From CAVYUC01 sp963816685 (GTDB lineage Bacteria > Bacteroidota > Bacteroidia > Bacteroidales > Prolixibacteraceae), in assembly GCA_963816685.1 (NCBI GenBank), contig CAWFMB010000014.1:124001-188000 (forward strand): a stretch of DNA of 64,000 bases, given 5' to 3'. Positions 1 through 8,302 of this stretch are shown here, piece by piece; position 1 is the stretch's first letter; every line of letters starts with the position of its first letter. The notes beneath the pieces are model-generated. The model did not search any database, was not told where the DNA came from, and saw only the letters and a program-made list of their open reading frames with translations. The translations under genes were made by a program, and so were the position numbers.

Positions 1-481
1 AGTCAAGTATTTTAAATTCCGGGGGGAGCGGATAATTCGCCATATAAAAATTTACTCCGGCAGCAAATGACTCCAATGCAGAAACAATTGGGAGATCAGA
101 AGTTTCCAGTATTTTTTCTGCTTTTTGCTGAATGCAGAGTGCACGCATCAATAAATCGGTATTCATTTGATCTTTTCCAAGGATTTCTGAAAGCCGGCCC
201 TGGGTAACACGGCGCAGCAAATCCATTTGCCACAGCCGGTCCTGTGCCATAGAAAATCCAATGGCACGGTATAAATCAGCTTCATTTTTTGCATAAATGT
301 GCGGGATAGCAAACGAATCACGGTAAATGGTAACTTCGTCTGATAAACCAGTGAGTTCAATATTTTTGTTGTAATCAGGTAAAGCTGCTTTTTTTATATG
401 ATTTAGAAAAAGAAACCCTGTAATTATCAAAACAACCACGAGGATTAACAGTCCTAAAAGAATATGTTTTACGAGTTTCAT
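1..481 (-). CDS. Penicillin acylase family protein, N-terminal part (runs off the left edge)
   Basis: The reading frame is open from an ATG at 479-481 to the window edge, about 160 codons. Residues 5-24 are one hydrophobic helix, acting as signal or anchor. The following region has the start of the penicillin amidase alpha chain: a strand with YRDSFAIPHIYA, then the AxGFxMAQDRLWQMD helix and RRVTQGRLSE. Family members are periplasmic N-terminal nucleophile amidases that are cut internally into two chains and act on acyl amides such as penicillins or acyl-homoserine lactones. The catalytic Ser and the beta chain lie outside the window, so activity and substrate cannot be judged. The gene is divergent from the DUF2147 gene. 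Family assignment is firm; function is inferred only from the family. Confidence 0.85.
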   Translation of the reverse strand, partial: MKLVKHILLGLLILVVVLIITGFLFLNHIKKAALPDYNKNIELTGLSDEVTIYRDSFAIPHIYAKNEADLYRAIGFSMAQDRLWQMDLLRRVTQGRLSEILGKDQMNTDLLMRALCIQQKAEKILETSDLPIVSALESFAAGVNFYMANYPLPPEFKILD

Positions 482-600
482 CAGGGCACATTTTAGTTTT
501 GAATTTTAATAAAATAAAAAAGATGAGGAATTTTGTAAAATCATTTTACAAACTTTATATATTTAACTTTCATAAAATTACAAAATCAAAAAGATAAGAA

Positions 601-1044
601 ATGAAAAAACTTGTATTACTTTTTTTCCTGGCCATTTATACCGCAGCGGGATTTGCCCAGGAGGCTGATAAAATTACAGGAATCTGGTGGAATGATGAAA
701 AAACAACCAAGATAAAAGTTGAGAAGAAAGACGGTAAATATATTGGTACAATCGTTTACATGATTCCCGAAAAATATGAAAATGGTGAGCCGCCAAAAGA
801 CAAGGAAAATCCTGATCCGGCGCTGCGCGATCGTTCGGTGGTGGGCTTACAGATTCTATCGGGCTTTGAATACGATGCAAAAGATAAAGAATGGCAAGAC
901 GGAAGAATTTATGATCCTAAATCGGGGAATTCATACGATTGTTATGCGTGGCTTGAAAATGATGATTTGCTGAAATTAAAAGGTTATGTTGCGGGCATCC
1001 GATGGCTGGGCCGTAGCTCGGAGTGGTACAGAACTACATTATAA
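601..1044 (+). CDS. DUF2147 domain secreted protein
   Basis: A 147-residue protein with a clear Sec signal peptide (residues 1-19, ending AAGFAQ). The rest matches the DUF2147 pattern: an early ITGIWWNDEKT strand, a basic GKYIGTIVYM strand, a DPALRDRSVVGL segment and a closing GYVAGIRWLGRSSEWYR. The fold is a small periplasmic beta structure of unknown function; members are often near membrane or envelope genes. A weak -7-like box (TAACTTTC, 564-571) lies upstream. It is transcribed away from the acylase gene. No catalytic residues are known for the family. Confidence 0.85.
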   Translation: MKKLVLLFFLAIYTAAGFAQEADKITGIWWNDEKTTKIKVEKKDGKYIGTIVYMIPEKYENGEPPKDKENPDPALRDRSVVGLQILSGFEYDAKDKEWQDGRIYDPKSGNSYDCYAWLENDDLLKLKGYVAGIRWLGRSSEWYRTTL

Positions 1045-1780
1045 TTGTCTGGAAAGCCAAAGGGAAAAATACCAGTCTGTTACCCGCAGTGATGGATCAA
1101 ACACCAGCATTCCCTTTTTGGCAAGGGTTTCAATTCCTGTTTTAACAGAACTGGTTGAACCTAATCCATGTTTATGTATAAATGCACCGGAGTATGGTTT
1201 TTCTACTGTTCCTTCTTTGGCCACTGCCTTGAGTATTTTTAAACTGCAACCCCGTTAATAGTTCCCGGTAATTATAATAAACCACTTCATTTTCTTTTAA
1301 AATGCGCTGAATCATTTCATCTGCAAGCGAACCGGTAATTTCATTTTCCCCGAGTGAAAAGAGCTTGTTGCATAAATACTGGACATTGTAGGTGATTCCG
1401 TTGCTTATCTTATAAATATATTCGGCGGTTGACCCGGATACGGTTTTTTTATTCGTACCAAAGTGATGGGTAATAAAACCGGTATATTCGGTCATGTTAA
1501 TTTTCCCAAGCTGCATTATTTCGGAACTTTGGTAAAAGGGCCTGGAATATTCGTTGAACATGGATAGGATTAAATGGGTCTGACTGCCTGAAAATATGTA
1601 GCAGGTGCCAGTATCCTTTTGTATTTCGGAACGCAGGAGTGCTTCCACGTTTTTTTCCGGATAATTCTGAATTTGTTGAAATTCATCGAAGGCAAATGCC
1701 ATCTTTTTCCCTGACTGCCGGATATATTCGAAGATTAAATGCACCGATTGTTCGGTTTCCTGTGCATTAAACGTAATTAT
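1039..1780 (-). pseudogene. AAA-type ATPase (archaeal ATPase-like), 5'-truncated and frameshifted
   Basis: Two adjacent minus frames together spell the C-terminal two thirds of an ATP-binding protein. The first (1172-1744) has the Walker B-like segment FAFDEFQQI, a sensor-like FSGSQTHLI and the helical region that follows. The second (1039-1224) has the winged-helix C-terminus with DPSLRVTDWYFSLWL. Joining them needs one base fewer in the T5 run at 1236-1240: the continuous frame then reads LQFKILKAVAKEG. The P-loop half is absent; the upstream frame stays open to about 1855 but has no ATG and no Walker A. The family is standalone AAA ATPases, often variable and possibly defence- or mobile-element-linked. 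It overlaps the DUF2147 stop by a few bases. It is a remnant unless the T-run is a sequencing error, and even then the N-terminus is missing. Confidence 0.8.
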
Positions 1781-1874
1781 TTCATATAAATGAAAAATAC
1801 AGAAGGATGATAAAACACCTGTATTTATTGATATTTTTCCAACATGTTTTTTCCGTTATGTTTTTTCCGTAAAA

Positions 1875-2654
1875 TCAATAGGAAACCTGAACCGGGAAAC
1901 CAGCCGCTTTTACCTTTTCGGCAATTTCATTTAATTTATCGGCGGTAACTTTTTCAAGGGTGTCCAGGGGCGTATCACGGGCAATAGTATAAATCATGAC
2001 CTGTGCGGGTTTTATTTTACGGAGAAGCTTTATCCAGGCTGAAACTTCCATATCCGAAGAATTGTCAACTTCGACATCTTTAAAAGTTCCCTTTACAAAG
2101 AGGGTTTGAATAATTACTTTTCCATTGAAATCAGTCAGTTGCTCCACTGTTTTTGTTAAATCGAACCCTGAACGGGGGCAGTCCAATATCTGTATGGTTT
2201 CTTCAAATGCCGAATCCAGTTTCTGGATATTGTCTTCCACTTTAAGCAATGCGGTGAATACACTCTTTTTGTGCAAAGTGGTGGCATTCGACAATACCGC
2301 AATTCTTGCTTTCGGCGTCAGCCGGTTGCGCAATTCCATGGCATCGTCAATAATTCCTGCAAACTCGGGGTGCAGGGTCGGCTCACCATTTCCGGCAAAA
2401 GTTATCACATCGGGTAAGCGGTTTACGGCTGACATCTGTGCAAGTTTTTCTTCCAGTTTTTCCTTCACTTCATCCCTTGAGGGGAGCTGTACTTTTTCTT
2501 CATACTTTCGGGGTGTCCAGCCACATTCGCAATAAATGCAATCGAAAGAACACAATTTCACATCTGTGGGTAAAAGATTGATTCCCAGAGATATCCCCAG
2601 TCTTCGGCTGTTTACCGGACCAAAAATTATTTTATCGAAAAGAAATGTTCCCAT
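1875..2654 (-). CDS. Radical SAM protein (COG0731-like)
   Basis: A 259-residue protein with the radical SAM cluster motif CX3CX2C at Cys35, Cys39 and Cys42 (CSFDCIYCEC), followed by the GNGEPTLHP glycine-rich strand that binds SAM. These bind a [4Fe-4S] cluster and generate the 5'-deoxyadenosyl radical. The NSRRLGISLGINLLP N-terminus is typical of the COG0731 group, related to TYW1-like wybutosine enzymes; the substrate in bacteria is unknown. There is no C-terminal SPASM domain. The length is normal for the group. A -7 promoter box lies at 2672-2679. Confidence 0.88.
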   Translation of the reverse strand: MGTFLFDKIIFGPVNSRRLGISLGINLLPTDVKLCSFDCIYCECGWTPRKYEEKVQLPSRDEVKEKLEEKLAQMSAVNRLPDVITFAGNGEPTLHPEFAGIIDDAMELRNRLTPKARIAVLSNATTLHKKSVFTALLKVEDNIQKLDSAFEETIQILDCPRSGFDLTKTVEQLTDFNGKVIIQTLFVKGTFKDVEVDNSSDMEVSAWIKLLRKIKPAQVMIYTIARDTPLDTLEKVTADKLNEIAEKVKAAGFPVQVSY

Positions 2655-2671
2655 GCCAAAAAATTGTTGCG

Positions 2672-2679
2672 CAAAGATA
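2672..2679 (-). promoter_or_regulatory. -7 promoter box for the radical SAM gene
   Basis: Reads TATCTTTG on the minus strand, a full match to the Bacteroidota TAnnTTTG element, 17 bases before the ATG. No clear -33 TTG at the usual spacing. Confidence 0.5.
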
Positions 2680-2753
2680 ATTATGAAAACGATTTACACA
2701 GATGAATATAAGAATTTTGATTTGGCCCGTGTGCTTAGAATTTGGGTGAAATG

Positions 2754-3947
2754 TTACAGTAATCTTTTTACACGGCTTTTTTGGGTAAGTTTCAGTTGAT
2801 TAAAATCAATCCCGGTAATGAGGTTAATTCCGGGTGTTTTCCCGGGTTCAAAAGTTCCGAATTCATGATCGATTCCCAATGCACTGGCGCCGTTAATACA
2901 TGCCCAGGCGATAATTTCTTCCAGTTCGATATCCGGAAAATTTAACTGCAAGGTTTTCATTTCTTCCAGTACCGAAAGATTATGGTTCGAAGCCAGGCTG
3001 TCAGTTCCCAAACAAATATTCAATTTTTCTTCCCGAAACAGTTTCAGCGGCGGGAGGTGGTTTTCGATGTATAAATTTGAATTGGGGCATAAAACAAAAA
3101 AGGTATTTTCCAGGTGGCGGTATTTTTTTAGTTCATCGATATCGGCCTTTTCGGTAAACGTGTTGTGGACTAGTAAAAGAGGATTTTTTTTCGGTAACCA
3201 TGATAGCACCGATGCAAGTGAACTTTTTCCGGTTGGTTTCCAGTGGGATATATCGATTCCAAGATTATGCTGAAGGTGATGGGCAATTGGACCGGAGCCA
3301 TCAGAATAAAACTGTTTATCTGCATTGCTCTCCTGGTTGTGAACCGATAATATGCTGTTTTCAGCGGTTGCATTTTCGCTGATTTTCTCAAAAAGTGGCT
3401 GTGAAACTGAATAGGCCGAATGCGGTACAAGAGAAGCATTTAATCCTTTTTTGCGGAACCGGTGTAAAACAAATTGCGCCAAATCAACAGCCCGTTCAGC
3501 ACGGGCCGGATGGAAACCAAATGCTTCAATGAAAGTGTGGTAATAAATTTTACTGTTCTTTTTTGTTTCAAGCGAAAGGGCTGAATTTGAAACATCACCA
3601 ACCGCTGCTATTCCTGAGGCCCACATCCTGCGATCGGCTTTCTGCATTTCCGGTTCTGCTTTTTCAGTTTCGATGTTTCGCAGGCGGTTGATTTCGCCAA
3701 TAAAATTTCCGATTCCTTTTTTCTCTGTAATCTTATTTTTCAGGAACGACAACTCGAGGTGACAATGGGCATTTACAAAACCAGGAACCAGAATTCCGCT
3801 GTAATATTCAAGGTGTTCCTGTTCAGAAATTTTGCCTCCGGTATCAACAACTTCCAAAATCTTTCCGTTGTTTTCGCAAATAAGTATTCCATTTTTAAGG
3901 GGCGGGTGGTTTCCCGGGAAAATGTATGTTGCAGCAATTTTAATCAC
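2754..3947 (-). CDS. Amidohydrolase (ATZ/TRZ, aminofutalosine/SAH deaminase-like)
   Basis: A 397-residue metal-dependent hydrolase of the TIM-barrel amidohydrolase superfamily. It has the HxH metal pair at His61/His63 (NAHCHLELS), a later His in SVHNQES, and the metal Asp in LGTDSLASN near residue 310. The layout fits cytosolic deaminases of the chlorohydrolase/MtaD type; in Bacteroidota relatives of this kind have been proposed as aminofutalosine deaminases of the alternative menaquinone route. No other mqn genes are visible here, so that role is only a possibility. It starts 6 bases after the stop of the DUF4296 lipoprotein gene, so the two are probably co-transcribed. Confidence 0.8.
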   Translation of the reverse strand: MIKIAATYIFPGNHPPLKNGILICENNGKILEVVDTGGKISEQEHLEYYSGILVPGFVNAHCHLELSFLKNKITEKKGIGNFIGEINRLRNIETEKAEPEMQKADRRMWASGIAAVGDVSNSALSLETKKNSKIYYHTFIEAFGFHPARAERAVDLAQFVLHRFRKKGLNASLVPHSAYSVSQPLFEKISENATAENSILSVHNQESNADKQFYSDGSGPIAHHLQHNLGIDISHWKPTGKSSLASVLSWLPKKNPLLLVHNTFTEKADIDELKKYRHLENTFFVLCPNSNLYIENHLPPLKLFREEKLNICLGTDSLASNHNLSVLEEMKTLQLNFPDIELEEIIAWACINGASALGIDHEFGTFEPGKTPGINLITGIDFNQLKLTQKSRVKRLL

Positions 3948-3953
3948 TGCCGG

Positions 3954-4337
3954 TTATTTTTCTGTGCCAAAATTGAGCAAGTCATTTTGCCTGCCTGAAT
4001 ATTCCTGATCCATTTCGCTCAGTTTATTCATCACTTCACGGTACATTTTTTCAAATTTTTTGGGAGTGCTTGCATAATAGACAAACGATTTTTCGAAAAC
4101 TGAATCGGGAATCTGGTATTCATTCAGCACTGAATAATAAAAATCTGCCGACGTACTTTCCCGGACCAGTGAGTCCTGCGAACGGCGGTTCATATAAGTT
4201 GCTTCTGCCAAATGAATGTCCACCATCATTTGAATCATTTTATCCTGTTTGATCAAATGTTCCGGTTTTTCAATTGGCGGTTCGTCACACGAAACAGCCA
4301 ACAGAAGCAACAAAAGAAATATGATGTTTTTAGTCAT
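3954..4337 (-). CDS. DUF4296 lipoprotein
   Basis: A 127-residue lipoprotein. Residues 1-16 are hydrophobic and end in the lipobox LAVSC (Cys17). The mature part carries the DUF4296 signature: a helix with MIQMMVDIHLAEA, then a second helix with FYYSVLNEYQIPDSVFEKSFVYY. It is a small helical envelope protein found only in Bacteroidota, of unknown role. It is first of a two-gene unit with the amidohydrolase, 6 bases upstream of it. There is no recognisable strong promoter box. Confidence 0.85.
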   Translation of the reverse strand: MTKNIIFLLLLLLAVSCDEPPIEKPEHLIKQDKMIQMMVDIHLAEATYMNRRSQDSLVRESTSADFYYSVLNEYQIPDSVFEKSFVYYASTPKKFEKMYREVMNKLSEMDQEYSGRQNDLLNFGTEK

Positions 4338-4478
4338 TTTCTGTTTTAAAAAATCCGTCGCAAATTAGTTATTGTTCTGCCACAAATCAAGGGCAGCTGC
4401 GTTAAAAAATGTGATTTTTGCTGAACTTTGAAATTGATTTTTTAGGGCGGAGCAGTTTATCACAGTTGATTACAACAG

Positions 4479-4640
4479 CTAATCATTTTCCGGTTTTATT
4501 TTTTTGACATATTTTTTTCTGATATCAGCTAATCGTTTTTCCCGTAATTCAGGATTTGTTTTATATTCAGCATGTTTTTTATCCCTTATTGAACGCATCA
4601 TTTTCACTGCATCAAAGTTTTTGTCATTTTTCATCATCAT
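4479..4640 (-). CDS. Small basic protein, candidate antitoxin of the PIN toxin
   Basis: A 53-codon frame starting at one of three tandem ATGs (4632-4640) and ending at TAG 4479-4481. It overlaps the 3' end of the PIN gene by 17 bases in another frame, which suggests translational coupling. It has the segment FDAVKMMRSIRDK followed by a charged helix ending RKKYVKKIKPEND. I recall this FDxVKMMRxIRDK motif from many small genes beside PIN proteins in Bacteroidota, Leptospira and cyanobacteria. The gene is thus probably the cognate antitoxin, here in the less common toxin-first order. The antitoxin role is inferred from motif and position. Confidence 0.65.
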   Translation of the reverse strand: MMMKNDKNFDAVKMMRSIRDKKHAEYKTNPELREKRLADIRKKYVKKIKPEND

Positions 4641-5094
4641 CGAATTTTAAAATTTCTCTTGGTGATCGTATTTCCAACATAGGATATCCATTTTTCAAAT
4701 TAACCGAATTGTACATTCGTATCCGGTCAAGATTCACAATATGTCTAAAATTCCAACTTGCTAAAATATTTACCTGACTTATTGTAGCAATTGCAATATG
4801 AAGTGCATCTTCGTAAAATTTTTCCGAAACTGCCTTTTCAGTTATGTATTTTTCTGCCAAATTTCTTGATTCGTGGTTTGAAACTATCAATTCAAAATAA
4901 TCTTCCGGAATAGTATGAAAATTTTTTTGAACCCTTTGAGGTGCATCTGATAATTCATCAAGAGTAACATCGGAAACTACGGCAATTTTAATTCCATTTT
5001 TGAAGTCACTAAATAATTGATTCGACCATTTTTCAAATTCCAAATCAAAACAGCCTCCAATTACCGATGTATCAATATAAACCCGTTGTTTCAT
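4624..5094 (-). CDS. PIN-domain protein, VapC-like toxin
   Basis: A 156-residue PIN-domain ribonuclease candidate. The acidic metal-binding set is visible: Asp8 (YIDTS), Glu47 (LDELSD) and Asp96 (YEDALHIA), with the later ASWNFRHI segment holding the fourth polar position (Asn115). This is the arrangement of VapC toxins, which cut RNA with Mg2+. The start ATG is preceded by an AT-rich leader; the end overlaps the small downstream gene at 4479-4640. It lies between an operon and radA with no other defence genes. Length is slightly above the usual 130 residues owing to a C-terminal tail. Confidence 0.8.
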   Translation of the reverse strand: MKQRVYIDTSVIGGCFDLEFEKWSNQLFSDFKNGIKIAVVSDVTLDELSDAPQRVQKNFHTIPEDYFELIVSNHESRNLAEKYITEKAVSEKFYEDALHIAIATISQVNILASWNFRHIVNLDRIRMYNSVNLKNGYPMLEIRSPREILKFDDDEK

Positions 5095-5173
5095 TTTCTT
5101 AAATTACATTAAACAAATATATCAAAGTTAAAACAGTCTCTGAAACAATAATTAGATTCAACTGGGAAGAAAA

Positions 5174-6538
5174 TTATTTTCCTCCAAATATTCTCCTGAA
5201 AACTTGTTCAACACGATCAACCTTAACAATTTCGATTTCAAATTTTGCGGCATCGAAACCTTTATTCAGCTTAGGTACGAATATTTTGTTGAACCCCAAT
5301 TTGGCTGCTTCGGCAATTCGTTGTTCGATGCGGTTCACTCCGCGGATTTCGCCGGTTAGTCCCACCTCGCCGGCAAAACAGGTTTTATGGTCCACTGCAA
5401 CATCGATATTTGAAGAAAGTATGGAAGTAATTACTGCCAAATCTGTTGCCGGATCACTGATTTTCAAGCCGCCTGCAATATTCAGGAACACATCTTTTTG
5501 AATGAGTTTGAAACCTGCCCGTTTTTCCAAAACTGCCAGCAACATGTTCAACCGGCGCAAATCAAATCCGGTGGATGATCGCTGGGGGGTTCCGTAAGCT
5601 GCCGAACTTACAAGGGCCTGAATCTCAATCAGAAACGGACGGATACCTTCGATGGTGGCAGCGATAGCTGTTCCGCTCACGTCATCACTAACTTTTGAAA
5701 TCAATTGTTCTGAGGGGTTAGTGATTTCGCGTAACCCATCACTGCGCATTTCAAAAATGCCCAGCTCGTTTGTAGAGCCAAACCGGTTTTTTATCGATCG
5801 CAAAATCCGGTACATGTAATTGGTATCGCCCTCGAACTGCAGCACTGTATCTACCATGTGTTCCAGTACTTTCGGACCGGCAATGCTGCCCTCTTTGTTG
5901 ATGTGGCCGATGAGAATAACTGCGACATTGTTTTGTTTGGCAAATTTCAGAATTGCCGACGTGCATTCGCGCACCTGAGAAACTGAACCGGGCGATGAAT
6001 CAATGGTTTCGGTGGAAATCGTCTGAATGGAATCGATGATGAGCAAATCGGGCCGGATTTGGTCAGTATGGGCAATGAGTTGCTCCAGCGAAGTTTCACA
6101 AAGAAAAAGGCAGTTGGGATTGCTGATTTTCAGGCGTTCGGCGCGCAGCTTGATTTGCTGCAGGCTCTCTTCACCGGAAGTGTACAGAATTTTTCTGTTC
6201 GGCAGACGAAGCGCCAGTTGCAGCGCCAGAGTCGATTTTCCTATACCAGGATCACCACCAAGTAAAATGAGTGAACCGGGAACAATACCCCCACCCAGTA
6301 CACGGTCGAATTCATTTATTTCAACCGGGATGCGCGGGTTTTTTACTGACTGGATGTTTTCCAGGGTCAGCGGCTGGTTACCCGAAAACTGAGCAGAAAG
6401 TTTGCCGGTGCTTTTTTTCTTCTCAATAATTTCTTCCACATAACTGTTCCACTCACCGCAGGTGGAGCATTTGCCCATCCATTTCGACGATTGCGCACCG
6501 CAGTTCTGGCAGGTATAAATGGTTTTGGTTTGTGCCAT
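5174..6538 (-). CDS. radA: DNA repair protein RadA
   Basis: A 454-residue RadA/Sms with all domains in order: a four-Cys zinc finger (Cys10, 13, 24, 27), a RecA-type ATPase core with Walker A GGDPGIGKS near residue 95 and Walker B LLIIDSIQTI, the diagnostic KNRFG motif near 250, and a C-terminal Lon-protease-like domain. RadA promotes branch migration of recombination intermediates and is a hexameric helicase for D-loop extension. The length is standard. It stands alone, 98 bases from the next gene. Confidence 0.97.
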   Translation of the reverse strand: MAQTKTIYTCQNCGAQSSKWMGKCSTCGEWNSYVEEIIEKKKSTGKLSAQFSGNQPLTLENIQSVKNPRIPVEINEFDRVLGGGIVPGSLILLGGDPGIGKSTLALQLALRLPNRKILYTSGEESLQQIKLRAERLKISNPNCLFLCETSLEQLIAHTDQIRPDLLIIDSIQTISTETIDSSPGSVSQVRECTSAILKFAKQNNVAVILIGHINKEGSIAGPKVLEHMVDTVLQFEGDTNYMYRILRSIKNRFGSTNELGIFEMRSDGLREITNPSEQLISKVSDDVSGTAIAATIEGIRPFLIEIQALVSSAAYGTPQRSSTGFDLRRLNMLLAVLEKRAGFKLIQKDVFLNIAGGLKISDPATDLAVITSILSSNIDVAVDHKTCFAGEVGLTGEIRGVNRIEQRIAEAAKLGFNKIFVPKLNKGFDAAKFEIEIVKVDRVEQVFRRIFGGK

Positions 6539-6603
6539 TATTCTTTTGTTTTTACTGTATCGCTTTGTGTTTTTCCTGTGCTGCTTTGTGGTTGGTTTGT
6601 TTT

Positions 6604-6645
6604 ACCACCGAGAACACGGAGTATTCACAGAGGGTTCAGAGCTTT
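6604..6645. repeat. Degenerate dispersed-repeat remnant
   Basis: Reads like accaccgagaacacggag followed by a cacagagg stretch. The same flavour of sequence (acaga/acacgga) recurs at 7275-7310 and near 7860. It looks like relics of one dispersed family in the spacers around the heptose gene; no ends or coding capacity can be defined. Confidence 0.35.
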
Positions 6646-7124
6646 TTTATACGTTTAATTAATTTACTGGTAGAAATTCCGGGAACAAGATTCAGCGTTT
6701 CCACTTTTCCGCCATTGTTCAGGACCGTATCATGGCCCGCAATTTCATGTATTTCGTATTGCTTTCCTTTAACCAGGACATTGGGGATGATTTGTGCGAT
6801 GAGTTCTGCCGGTGTCTCTTCCTTGAAAACAATGACTGCATCCACAAAAACAAATGCCGATAAAAGTACCGCACGAGCCTCTACATTCAAAACCGGGCGG
6901 CCTTCTCCTTTTAGCAATTTTACGGATTCGTCGGAATTCAGTCCCACAATTAATTTTGTTCCCAGCTCTGCTGATTTCTGCAAAGAATCTACATGCCCGT
7001 GGTGCAGGATGTCGAAACAGCCGTTGGTGAACACGATGTTCTCATGATTGGATTTCCACTTTTTTAGAGTGGGCGCAAATGCAGCAAAATCACTGTATAT
7101 TTTTGAACGGATATTGAAGTTCAT
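6636..7124 (-). CDS. rfaE2: D-glycero-beta-D-manno-heptose 1-phosphate adenylyltransferase
   Basis: A nucleotidyltransferase of the cytidylyltransferase fold: TNGCFDILHHGHVDSL holds the HxGH motif, and the end has the second signature GISTSKLIKRI. It equals the C-terminal half of HldE and makes ADP-heptose precursors for LPS core in the cytoplasm. I chose the ATG at 7124 (MNFNIRSK, 162 residues), since homologues begin about there; the longer frame up to 7268 is made of unrelated low-quality residues, and another ATG at 7142 is possible. The kinase half (rfaE1) is not in the window. Confidence 0.92.
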   Translation of the reverse strand: MNFNIRSKIYSDFAAFAPTLKKWKSNHENIVFTNGCFDILHHGHVDSLQKSAELGTKLIVGLNSDESVKLLKGEGRPVLNVEARAVLLSAFVFVDAVIVFKEETPAELIAQIIPNVLVKGKQYEIHEIAGHDTVLNNGGKVETLNLVPGISTSKLIKRIKKL

Positions 7125-7268
7125 GTTAAAAATTTTCAGCATAAAAGTATAAAATCGGGTGGAAGAATGGTGAAACACTGCAGTTTTTTGATTTGGATTG
7201 TACTGATTTATTTGAATGGGAGTGGATTTGAAATATATGTAAGATGCAATCTGGTGCCTTCGCAGCAT

Positions 7269-7939
7269 TATTTTCCTACCACAGATTACACGGATTTACA
7301 GATAAATGCATAAATGAAGGAATGCATGAATACTTGAATTACCACATGAATTTTGCAATAACAAGCTACAAGCTACAAGCCACAAGCTGTTAGCTAAATA
7401 CATGAATTTTGTAATTGACAGTTAGCGTGTTCATATAAAAAATTTTATCCGGATGAATGAATACCTGTGGTCATAAAAGATAAAACCCCGTATAGGGGTG
7501 GTATTTTGGTAGCTCCGGGTTTTAACCGGGGTATATGAGCGCAGCGAATACCCGGCGCAACCAGGTGGTTGATCGGAAAAGTGGGATGCATGCGCCGGAA
7601 TGATGTAGCGTTAATTGATGATGTTTTTGGGACCTTGCATCAAAAATTAATCCTCATCCATTTATAAGTTTATTCACGAGGTGACAAAAGAAGTCAACCC
7701 GTGAAGAGGAAAACAACAAAGCCAACCGGATGAAGAAAACCTATATTTGGAAAGTTCGCCCCTTTTTAAGGGGAGATTCCGGTGGCAGAGGGGTATAAAA
7801 ACCTCTATATTTCAATTCAAATATGTACCAACATTTCAGTTAAAGAAATTCGTTACGGATTCACAGATGAGATGTTAATAAGATATGCAGTAATTATTTA
7901 TGTTCATTGGTGTCATTCGTGGCAATAATAACTTTTGTT
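7269..7939. repeat. Gene-free spacer with degenerate and palindromic repeats
   Basis: No gene was found here. Contents: a dispersed-repeat relic (accacagattacacggat, 7278-7296); a short tandem array of the heptamer acaagct/acaagcc (7361-7396); and a block at 7480-7620 of imperfect palindromes (a CCCC/GGGG pair, the tagctccgggttttaaccgg hairpin, a GGGTAT/ATACCC pair). A further relic near 7900 reads gtgtcattcgtggcaat. The 7480-7620 block resembles the REP-like element at 45290-45455. It looks like a sink for small non-coding repeats between the convergent-free ends of rfaE2 and panD. Confidence 0.5.
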
Positions 7940-8290
7940 TTACACGATGGAATTTGTTTCGGTGTCGGGGAACACGATACTGGGTTTGAAGGTTTTTGCT
8001 TCTTCAAAATCCATGTGGGCGTAAGATATAATGATAACCACATCGCCCACCGCTACTTTGCGGGCAGCCGGTCCGTTGAGGCAAATGGTTCCCGAACCAC
8101 GTTCTCCTTTAATCACGTAGGTTTCGAGCCGTTCGCCATTGTTGATATTTACCACCTGTACCTTTTCGTTTTCAATCAGGTTGGCGGCATCCATCAAATC
8201 CTCGTCGATGGTAATGCTGCCCACATATTGCAGGTTGGCTTCGGTTACCGTTACTTTATGTATTTTCGATTTACAAACTTCAATCTGCAT
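7940..8290 (-). CDS. panD: Aspartate 1-decarboxylase
   Basis: A 116-residue pyruvoyl enzyme that makes beta-alanine from aspartate for pantothenate. The self-cleavage site is Gly24-Ser25 (QYVGSITID), at the same position as in E. coli PanD, so the proenzyme splits into a short beta and a long alpha chain with a pyruvoyl group. The conserved ERLETYVIKGERGSG and NGPAARKV segments are present. It begins 12 bases after the panC stop, so panC-panD form an operon and their products feed the same reaction (beta-alanine to pantothenate). Confidence 0.97.
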   Translation of the reverse strand: MQIEVCKSKIHKVTVTEANLQYVGSITIDEDLMDAANLIENEKVQVVNINNGERLETYVIKGERGSGTICLNGPAARKVAVGDVVIIISYAHMDFEEAKTFKPSIVFPDTETNSIV

Positions 8291-8302
8291 GACGTTGTCC
8301 TT

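Noticed and set aside
2754..3947. mqn menaquinone gene cluster
   Set aside because: Only one deaminase-like gene is present and no mqnA-E neighbours are visible.
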